The notes beneath the pieces are model-generated. The model worked only from the letters and a program-made list of their open reading frames with translations, made no database searches and had not been told where the DNA came from. From NCBI GenBank assembly GCA_963281255.1, contig OY725502.1, forward strand, positions 1,240,001-1,304,000: a stretch of DNA of 64,000 nt. The letters are read 5' to 3'. The translations under genes were made by a program, and so were the position numbers. Source of the stretch: Aphrocallistes beatrix (taxonomy: Eukaryota; Porifera; Hexactinellida; Sceptrulophora; Aphrocallistidae). Positions 54,951-64,000 of this stretch are shown piece after piece. How positions within the stretch are numbered: position 1 is the first letter of the stretch; each line of letters begins with the position of its first letter.

Positions 54951-57900
54951 ATGAAATTTATCTTTATGAATGTGATATTATTTGTTTTCTGGTTTGTTAG
55001 TTTGAGTGAAGGTTAGTAATTAAATTTGTATCATTGAATAATCAATAATTAGTATATTCACTCTTCTATCATAAAATGGGTTTTAATTGCAAAATTTATT
55101 CTAATGCCATCTTGGTTATAACGAAACCTAGCTTAAAACAAAGTATAATTGATGTCATGAGAGCTTCACTATAATGTGAGTTAGCTGTAAAGTATTAATA
55201 GAGTGCATCTCCTTTAGCAGCTCAGAGCGGTTGTGATTTGATTACGAGTGAGGGGAAGTGCTTCAGCTACTTCACTCAATACTCTGGAATTGAATGGTTA
55301 GATGCTAACACTAGTTGTGATGTATGGGGAGGCTATCTGGCTAGCATTTCTTCTGAAAGTGAACAAGCAGCATTGTATACGATTAGAAATACTAGTCATT
55401 TTAATTGTTGGATTGGGTATAATGATAGGGAAAAGGCTGAAGTATATGAGTGGCCTGATGGAAGTTCAACTTCCTATGTGAATTGGTTGTCTGGACAGCC
55501 GAGTGACAAGAATCAGAAAAGATGTACAACAAGTGACGATCCATCTGCTCTTCAATGGACTGAAAGGTCTTGCAATAGGAAAGATTTGGAATGTTTCTAT
55601 TGCAGCTCATATAACGGTGAGATATTAATTGTATATAGGATGCATCATTCATAATGCATTTATTGGTTATCAATGTACATATCTTATAGTAACTTCGTTT
55701 GGGAGGAAAATGGAAAATTCAACATCAGTTGAAAGTCTAGCTAACAATGCAATCCTCCATGAAGACACAACTCTGTACTGCATCACAGAGAACATGAACA
55801 CTCCACACGTGACTTGGAGCTATGCAGATCTAGCTGGTGGTGGTAGTTCAGTGCTAAATAGCACAACTGATGTGACAACAGGAGTTAGTAGTTTATCAGT
55901 AACCACTGATAAACCAGGATACTACTCCTGTCAGGTTACGCGGAATGGATCCAATGTGAACTACACTGCTGTTGTATTTGATAACACAAACCTAACAGGT
56001 ATGACTAATATGTTTAAATCAGTATCTATCTAGAGTCGGAAACGATCCTTATCAACCGTTTCTTTAATCTTAAGTTCATTTATATCTTCTTCGTCATGTT
56101 GTATTAACTAATTTACCTACAATCTACTAATAGGACCAAATATATTTGTTTAAACACTACTGACTATTCTTAAGACGAAGATTTAAGTTGTAAATTGAGT
56201 GCATTTTCTCAGCATTCCGCAATAAGTTAACCAAAAATGTGATAAATAGTAATGTATAACTATCTTTTCACTTCACCAGTTAATTAATAATATTTCATTA
56301 ATTAATGACTTCACATATTGCGAATACGCGGGCCAATGCCTGATTACATGTAAAAGAAGATCGACTATATAGTGCCTAATAGCACAAAGTAGTAGTAGTT
56401 AGATGATATTTCATCTCCTTAAAATGTCTAGTTTCGTTGTGGAATAGTTCAGTAGGTTAAATAAGCAAACCTGCTTGTATATGGAATAATATACCAAAGT
56501 GCACATCTGTATCTTAATACGCAATACATCTTGCAATTTATTCATTTTCCATTGTACAAGTAGAACAGACATACTGAGGTATTAAAAATTAACTGATTAG
56601 GTTACCAATTCATTTGTTAATATGTATGAAGTTGGATAATGCAGGGACTATCAGCAATTTTAAGGGAAATATTTCCAAGGTTTAATGTATAAATTAATTA
56701 TATTTTATCTGAATTGTGTTATTAAAATAATGTTCATATAAATAATCTTCAGATCATAAGACAAAGAGATCCTATCGTTTTGATAAATTTACACTTTTGA
56801 CCAGCCCCTTTTCTATGTTCCATATTTCCCCTTTAGCGAGCCTAGATTTTGTGTATGGGACAGTCCCTTAGAGACATCACACCTTTTTGCCATAGCTTCA
56901 ATTGAAATATCAGTATTTTAATAAATAAGTTCAGCCACTCTGCATTTCACACAGTTTTCTTGGGAATAGGACAAGATTTCAAAAGAAAATCTAGCTTAAT
57001 GGAGGTAAAAACATCAAAAATCATCAAGAACTTTACGTCAGATCCCAAAATAATTAAAAAGAAGTGAAACCATGCTGATATTGATTAAATTTGTTTCAAT
57101 TTACTGTCATAAATCATAATGATAACCAAATCAACTCTAATGCACTTAAGTACACCTGCTGCTGAGCTCGAAAAATGGCTTGTTAATAATATCCAATATA
57201 GTGCAAATCATTATGTGCGACTGCAGTAATTTATAAAAACATTATTTTTGTTATTAGTTTCCAGAAGTGGTTGTGATCTGATCACAAGCGAAGGGAAGTG
57301 CTTCAAATACTTTACTCTCGATCCAGCGATAGATTGGAATGAGGCTAGTACGAGATGTCAGATATGGGGAGGCTATCTCGCTAGTGTATCTTCGGAAAGT
57401 GAGAATTTTGCGTTAAATTCAATTGGAGGTACTATCGGTTTTTGTTGGTTTGGACTGATTGATAAGGAAAGTGAAGGAAATTTTGTATGGACTGATGGGA
57501 GCAACAGCACATACCGAATATGGCATCCTTCTATGCCAGATAATTATATAAATGAAGATTGTGCAGTAGTTTTCTACCGATATCCATTTGACTGGCATGA
57601 CGTTTCATGTTCCACTACTAGAGGCTGTTACTACTGCAGTTTTTCTCAAGGTATATGTTAAGAATTATATATATAGGAAATTGCTCTTATAAAATAATCC
57701 AAATATTTAGCTATGATGAATTTTATAGTGACAGCATTTGGAAAGATGATGGAAAATTCAACATCAGTTGAAAGTATAGCTAACAATGCAATCCTCCATG
57801 AAGACACAACTCTGTACTGCATCACAGAGAACATGAACACTCCACACGTGACTTGGAGCTATGCAGATCTAGCTGGTGGTAGTAGTTCAGTGCTAAATAG

Positions 57901-60900
57901 CACAACTGATGTGACAACAGGTGTTAGTAGTTTATCAGTAACCACTGATAAACCAGGATATTACTCCTGTCAGGTTACGCGGAATGGATCCAATGTGAAC
58001 TACACTGCTGTTGTACTTCAAACTACAAGTTATCCAGGTGTGTTTGAATTATAGGCGAAATTACTTTTGTGTGGGTTTTATCAATAAAAGCAAACTTGAA
58101 TATTACAAAAGATTATGATTGCGCAATAGTTGTTCGGTTTAACCAATCAGTATCCATCCTTACTACTGAAAAATAGTTGGCAAAATGTACATTGCACAAG
58201 TTGTAGCTGGTTAGAAAACCGATAATCAATAATTAGGTGAGAATATGTCCAAATAAAATACATCAAAGGAAGATGTAATTATTCAGAGCTACAATTTGCT
58301 CTTATTCTTCTATTACTTCTAACCACACATTACGCTAGGAACTGTTAATGCAGACAAACATTCAAAAACTTAACACAACATTTGTGATTATCTAAAGTAT
58401 ATTTTTTGTCTACTGGTCCAAATTACTTGCGGAACAAATTTATTAATTAATAGCTTTTAATTTAATAGCTTATTGATATCTCTCGCTAAAAGGCACTCAC
58501 ATCGCAAAATTCAGGCTATTTCTCGACAAAAATACCGTGTGATTTCAATTTGACACTTTTCAAAACAGAAAATGCCTACTTTAGATTAACGACTCATCTT
58601 ATGAACTTCCATCAACAGCAGGAGCATGAACATGATCATTAATTGTATCGACATAGTATCATTCACGACCTTAATCCTAGCATTACACCCATGGTTTCTT
58701 CTCCTTTGACATTTATAAGACACAACCGCGCTTCGCTTGCTTGCGCTGCGCGGCTGGCGGACGCTTTGTGTCCGCCGGAGGCACCCAAAGGGTGCCCGGA
58801 CTCACAATGAGTAATAATAAGGTAGATAACATCTCTAAATATGTGTGTTTTACTGCTACAAGTATAATCGATATCACTCGAAAAATTATCAAATTTGTCA
58901 GTTTTTAAATTTTTTTATGCGTAATGATGACGTCATAACAGAGTGATGAGTCATCATTTTTTTATGAAAGTTAGATATCAGCCTTTATTTTGTCTATCGC
59001 CCTTTAGAAAACAATGATTTGGTTTTCCATCCAAACATAATATCCAGAGCTATCATTATCAGAGATGGAAACACGACGGCTGAATGTAAGGACCTGACTC
59101 AGAAAAACCTTCAGATTTCTTGGATTAACGTTAGCGCTCTACCAGATAACCATGCAGTTAGTTTTATAGGAAATAAACTTGTCTTACTGAATAATCGCCT
59201 ACCTCCTGGAGTATATGTGTTCGAGTGTGTAGCTACGGATAACTTTGTAAGGAAGTCTCTACAACTGACAGTCAGGTTCTTGGAGGAAAATTCAACACTT
59301 TTCGCTGTACAAAATATAGTCGAGAAAGAAAATGCAACTTTCATAGAAACTCTCCAAGCAATCGAATTATTGCAAACATTCGCGATTATAATTGATTACA
59401 GTAATATCGAACCAAATAGCGAAATATTCGAAACTTTAGTAAGTGCGAGTTTAGGACTGATTATAAATTTGGAGAGATTTTCTTCTGACGTATCCAATGA
59501 TGTCATTGACATTCTAGTCGGCGTTCTCTCTAATCTAATCGCGTTTGATGGTACTAGGTCCATTGGTGGAGCTGCACTAATAAACGATGGGAAAATAGGA
59601 GTATTTCTAACCGAGTTGATACTAGGGATAGAAATAGTGGGAAGAATATCGCTGGTCGGATTAGAAGGAAATGTAACTGAGCGTGTCTTTATTTCAGAGC
59701 GTGTTGTTCTCATATCGCAAAGAATTCCATATGAAAATGGCACGGGAGAGCTCTTAGCAATTCCTCAATCAGATAGTATTGAAATATTTGAGAGTGTCTC
59801 TATTCCAGGAACAGTCGTTCGGGATCTGAGCAGTGAAGAGGAGTTTAGGTACAGCATCGCTTTAATTACTGTTATTTCTAACACTTCCAATTCAATCAGT
59901 GGTGAGTCACTTGGGTCCAATTTACTCTCATTGACGGTGTCGACTGATCCCGGAAGGAAAAACCTCACATCTCCTATTCTGTTGCACTTTTTCACGCCTA
60001 ATAGTAAAAATCAAGAAGTGAGGTGTGTGTTTTTAGATATACAAAATTCCATATATGTTTCGAACGGATTGAATCTAAGCTCTTCAGATGAGAATTCAAC
60101 TGTGTGTGAGTCAACTCACCTCACTTCGTTCGGGGTACTAATCCGTGCAAAGCCTCAGAGTGGAGGAGGAGGAGGAGAAGATAGAGCACTGTCCAGTGTC
60201 AGTTACGTGCTTCTGTCTGTCTCCTTAATCGCACTCATCCTATCCATTCTCATCTTCATTGTAAATGGAAAGGAGTTCTTCAAGGTTGAAATGAACCGAA
60301 TTTATTTCAATTATGCCCTTTCCCTAGCCCTAGCAATCTTCGTCTTCATCTTTGGCATTGAGGTGGCTATCATTGACCCAAATGCTTGTATTGCGGTTGC
60401 CTTTCTGTTACATTATTTCTGGTTGGCTGTCTTCAGCTGGAGTCTCTGTGTGTCCATTGAGATTATCTACTTACTCTGGATCACGTCTTTGGACCGAAAA
60501 AATCTGTTTTGGTATCTGCTCCCACTTGGTTGGGGCCTTCCAGTGCCTATTGTCGTTATATCAATTGCTGTTGCTGTCCGTCATGATACTTACTTCGAAC
60601 GACGAATTTTGCATTGCTTTCTTTCCTACTCCGAAGGATTAATTTGGTCGTTTATCGGCCCTATCTTAGTATTGCTGTTCCTTAACTTGATTGCGCTAAT
60701 CATGGCATGCATAAAGATAGTTATTGTTACGAGGAAAGGAAGTGAAAACCATGGGCCTGTTTCTAATTGGGAAATAGCGAAGCAATCACTGATTAACTCA
60801 TCTATCCTGTTTCCAGTGCTGGGAGCTCCTTGGATTCTCCTCCCAATTAATCTGCTTTTTAACTCTTTTACTGCTACAACTGCATTTGAATGGCTTTTCT

Positions 60901-61169
60901 GTATTTTGAATGGTCCGAGTGGTATTCTATTTTTCTTGTTATATACTTTAAAGCATGATTTGGTAAAGGAAAAGATATGTAGGAGGAAAGCAGCTAATTC
61001 TTCTAACCAAAAATCAAACCCAAATAATAAAAAACATCGCATTAACCCCTTAAAAAAAGACGATCAACCCGAAACTTATGTGAATGCAGGTGCTATAGGA
61101 ACTACTTCTTTAGATGCTCTTCAGCCTACCGAGCCTCCGAGCCAAAAGACTAGCTCCAACAGTTTGTAA
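54951..61169 (+). CDS. Adhesion GPCR with two C-type lectin and three Ig-like domains
   Basis: Exons 54951-55011, 55218-55616, 55690-55998, 57258-57650, 57729-58037 and 59008-61169, all phase-1 junctions, give 1,210 residues. Exon 1 is a signal peptide (MKFIFMNVILFVFWFVSLSEG region). Exons 2 and 4 are C-type lectin domains (WIGYND / WFGLIDK; WTERSC / WHDVSC). Exons 3 and 5 are Ig domains (LYC, VTWSY, GYYSCQV). Exon 6 has another Ig-like domain (CKD, ISW, YVFECVA), a GAIN-type region, a GPS-like HLTSFGVLI at about 60,117 with only one nearby Cys (CESTHLT), then seven transmembrane segments (about 60,205-60,960) and a Lys/Asn-rich tail. The HL-T cleavage residues are kept. Lectin sugar motifs (QPSD, MPDN) are non-standard. 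The phase-1 symmetric exons allow domain duplication and skipping. Other small exons in the two long introns cannot be excluded. Confidence 0.87.
55999..57257. other. Receptor intron, nothing recognised
   Basis: AT-rich intron between the first Ig exon and the second lectin exon; no cassette exon or repeat is evident. Confidence 0.4.
58038..59007. other. Receptor intron with a GC-rich patch
   Basis: Mostly AT-rich. Positions 58,726-58,800 are sharply GC-rich with small internal inverted words (GGCGGACGC/GTGTCCGCC, GGCACCC/GGGTGCC) and resemble patches near 283-352 and 27,178-27,225, so a short dispersed repeat is likely. Confidence 0.45.
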
Positions 61170-61848
61170 GCGGCTGATCCTGAAATGAATCAGGCAGGAT
61201 ACTGTGCATGACTTAGATTGAAGAATTATTTCTGACTATTATTATTATGTTACCTAATTCCCTGAATTGTTTCTTGAGGTTATGCTTGTAGTAAGTTAGT
61301 TCAACAAGTAGTTTCTTAGTTTGTACGTACTTAGGATGTTTGATTTTCCATCTTTCATAAATGTAGAATGACCAAATCTCATAAATTAATGGGTTGATTA
61401 CTGGAGATACTGATATACTGAAGTAATTAAATCAAATCTATAAATTATACGCACATTCAGATCCATGTTATATACGTAGTATGAGGATTTACATCAGTTT
61501 GTAGAAGTGATAGCATCAGGGAAAATGCACGAAATGGCAAATTAGTGCATAAAAACAATTGTTTGACAATCTTTAGACAAAAATGGCTAGTTTACTAAAT
61601 TCAAAATTTCTAGTTTAGTTGAGGCAATTAATAACGGGGTTTAACCTAACCAATATGCTATCATACAAGTAAACATGTTAAATACGATGCCATGACCTCA
61701 AGAGAAGAAAATCGTGAAGAACTATCAATTTTTTTACAGCAGTTAAAAGGCAATAATTTTGAGCCTTTTATCTTATTAAATTATCCTGAAATTATTTTTC
61801 ACCTGCTTGATGAATGATAACTCATTTTGCGAATTCACCAAGAACATA

Positions 61849-62003
61849 GGCGTAGGCTCCGGTAGGGTTGGTAGAGCATTAGCCACCAAAAAATTTTAGT
61901 CTATTACCTCCTATTAGTCATAATACGATTCGTCCAAAATGGCTCTACTAATCCTGAGTCCTAGCTTAAAGCCCACCAATCCTCATCCCGAGTCTACGCC
62001 CCT
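61849..62003. mobile_element. MITE family member, third copy (inverted)
   Basis: Left end CATAGGCGTAGGCTCCGG, right end CGAGTCTACGCCCCTG, the reverse orientation of the copies at 47,056 and 53,430. It carries the GTTGGTAG and CCACCAATCCTCATCCC internal blocks. Confidence 0.65.
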
Positions 62004-62105
62004 GAAGAATGCATGCACATTTGTACTACTTGCTCTTGCAAGGCGAATTAATTAATCGCTTATTTGTAGAATCGTTATGGATTAACTAAACTGGATTAAA
62101 ATCAT

Positions 62106-62615
62106 TCATTTAAAAGAAGCCTTGCCATCTTTCCAGTTTATTGTTCTCATCGTGACTTTTTTGCATCCGCGATTAGCATACAATCCAGCCAGTGTGGCTT
62201 CATCACTCTTGTACCGTATCGTCTGTCTCACCACTTGAACCAGCTTCATCCCGACTTCGTCGATATCTTCATAGGTTGTGTACACACAGATTACTTTCTG
62301 GTCCGGATTTTGTGCGTTTGGATTATCCTTCATCGTTGACACTTTTGCTCCAGTCGCGAGTAGATCGCCTGACTCTACTTGCTTCTTCACTTCTTCCCAC
62401 ACTTGATCGATCTCTGCGATGTTTTTGAAGATAAGCCATTTTCCATATGTCTGACCTCTTGACTCCACTTTAAACGGTGCTCTAGCGAATATCCAGTATT
62501 CGTCATAGTTTTTTGATGGCATGGAAGAATGTGTAAAGCTAGAGTGCCCACTGATCGCACTGGCCATTGAAATATGCTTCCGAAGTGATTGTAAGCTACG
62601 AAGGATATTTGTCAC
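62106..62615 (-). CDS. C11orf68/BLES03-like protein (DUF1917 family)
   Basis: Single exon, 169 residues; an internal Met at residue 17 (MASAISG) is an alternative start. The core has YWIFARAP, GKWLIF, VWEEVKKQVESGDL, GAKVSTMK, VICVYTTYED and a C-terminal IRYKSDEATLAGLYANRG. This pattern (GKWL, then W..V...GxLG..AKVxT, then VICVYTxDxxD) is that of the UPF0696/C11orf68 family, whose fold is related to translation-initiation-factor-4E-like proteins and whose function is poorly known. The first 30 residues are Ser-rich and not conserved. The identification is from recalled motifs, so moderate. Confidence 0.6.
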   Translation of the reverse strand: MTNILRSLQSLRKHISMASAISGHSSFTHSSMPSKNYDEYWIFARAPFKVESRGQTYGKWLIFKNIAEIDQVWEEVKKQVESGDLLATGAKVSTMKDNPNAQNPDQKVICVYTTYEDIDEVGMKLVQVVRQTIRYKSDEATLAGLYANRGCKKVTMRTINWKDGKASFK

Positions 62616-63746
62616 AAAATGTGTATATTAAATCCTATCGGGCCATGCACCCTGTTTACCCTTTGCTACGCCACTCTCATACGTGCCAACCGTCCCGGGT
62701 TTTTATTACTTGTACATGTATAATACTTTTCTATCGTGTCTCATGTTCCACGAGAGCGGATTACGATAGATCAATAATTATCACACAATGGAGCCAAGTT
62801 CCAGGACCCGAGAATGAACGCCTACGGTCCTTACTTAAAGGAGTCTATGGGGATTGGCACGTATATAGGTATGACGGTTCACAGGCTATGGGGCGTAATA
62901 ATAATGGTATTGAGACATAATACATTTGATATATTCTGATTGATGAATAATTTTCTTGTGGGCAACTTGTAATTGAACAACACAACAATGTTACAATGAT
63001 ATTTACATAATTCTCATTCAGTTCCCCCTTCTCAACGTTCCACACAACGCCCCCTTCCTCTCCATCGCCCCCCTGAGGCAAGTAAACGCCCTCTGGGGGG
63101 CGGTAAAGCCCCCGTTGGGAACCACTGCCCTAGATTATCGAAAAGTCACGATATCGCGGATGTCCCCAACCATTTTCAATGGGAAAGAAGCCATAAAGTT
63201 GTAAGTCGTAGAGATATAAAAATTGGTTTGTAGGTGTCAAAAGATATGACGAAATTTTCAGACCTCTGCAAAAAAATAGAAAACAATTTCCACACGTTTT
63301 CAATACAATATCCTATCTCATGCACACCAATCTTACTAGCAGAGAATTAGTTGAATGCAATAGTATTGTAATTTTACAATTGCGTTTGGCTTGTATATTA
63401 TTAAACTGATGACCTGGGTCCATTCTATTTATAGCATGGACCCCATAAGGTTTCCCCGCTCAAAATGAGTTAGCAAAATCCATAGTACATTGATGAGATA
63501 ACTTATAATTCTATATTGATAGGATATAGTCGTTTGATACTTGATACATTAATTACTGCTATACTGTACGTATATGGTTATGACTAGTTTATTTATTTGT
63601 ATAAAACTTCTTATGGGCCAAGTTCAGCACCAAATGCTTACTGAATCTAGCAAAGCATATTCTTCAATTGAGGATATTGTTTTAAATCATATTTAACAGA
63701 ATCTCTTTTGCGAATAATACCTAAAAACATATTTAATCAATCAATA
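62616..63746. other. Spacer with a hAT-like end
   Basis: A GC-rich stretch at about 63,025-63,133 ends GTTGGGAACCACTGCCCT, the look of a hAT terminal repeat; the partner end is not evident. The remainder is AT-rich without a gene. Confidence 0.4.
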
Positions 63747-63801
63747 ATGTTTGCTGCAAATGTTTTATTTTGCTTTCTTTGTTTGATTAGTTGGAGTGAA
63801 G
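63747..63801 (+). CDS. Signal-peptide exon of a second receptor-like gene, cut by right edge
   Basis: ATG at 63,747 begins a hydrophobic leader (MFAANVLFCFLCLISWSEG) that stops at a phase-1 GT donor after the same SLSEG/SWSEG ending as exon 1 of the adhesion GPCR at 54,951. Length, sequence and splice phase all match that exon, so a tandem paralogue probably starts here and continues beyond 64,000. Confidence 0.65.
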
Positions 63802-64000
63802 GTTTGTTAGTTATTAAATTATATATGCCATGATTAATATTTGTATTTACGTAAGTAATTAAAATCCAACATTCAATACACCAGTGCTCGACAAATTTTA
63901 CGTTAAGCCAAAATTTAACGATAAGGCACCAAATTCCTGAGCGTGGTGGCTAACTAAACCGCCAAATTTCATGAAGTACTGGCCTATTTGTAGCGAGTAA

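Overview
This is a window of nuclear DNA from an animal. Genes have spliceosomal introns (many only 40-110 bp). The gene set includes a Src-family kinase with an MGNC myristoylation start, an IRS-like docking protein, an adhesion GPCR, HPS6, dysbindin, CCDC22, PSTK and OAT. AT-rich intergenic DNA, short introns, nested genes and a C-type-lectin/Ig adhesion GPCR would suit a sponge or another early-branching invertebrate, but the sequence alone does not fix the phylum. All gene names rest on recalled family features, not on a database search.

Left part (1-10,100): minus-strand genes. A Src-family tyrosine kinase is cut by the left edge before its C-lobe. It is followed by MORN4, a mitochondrial S18-family ribosomal protein, MRM2-type rRNA methyltransferase, and an intronless HSP70 with heat-shock elements and a TATA box.

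Central part (10,820-26,964): the main result. Nineteen minus-strand coding segments join in frame into an 843-residue protein that aligns along its length with HPS6, a BLOC-2 subunit. Its introns hold seven other genes. Five are on the same strand (an STI1-like protein, PIH1D1, a Shisa-like membrane protein, a CCDC13-like protein and an IRS-like PH-PTB adaptor). Two are antisense (dysbindin, a BLOC-1 subunit, and the mitochondrial glutaredoxin GLRX5). BLOC-1 and BLOC-2 act together in making lysosome-related organelles, so the dysbindin-in-HPS6 nesting is worth a comparative look.

27,900-41,000: a large inverted duplication with two intact, facing copies of ornithine aminotransferase (OAT) and, beyond the right copy, a third diverged OAT first exon. 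Between the arms lies a partial copy of the GLRX5/HPS6-exon-1 region, truncated at a hAT-like element.

42,100-51,200: an orphan C-terminal exon, CCDC22, ribosomal protein S18, about 4 kb of unusual repeats (TCAAG array, palindromic GCATGC-centred arrays, a GTCGT/AGCGCATGCGCT higher-order repeat, foldbacks), then PSTK with a one-base frameshift just after its P-loop.

51,200-64,000: repeat-rich DNA, then an adhesion GPCR made of a signal-peptide exon, two C-type-lectin/Ig exon pairs and one large Ig-GAIN-7TM exon, then a C11orf68-like gene. A second paralogous signal-peptide exon at 63,747 suggests another receptor running off the right edge.
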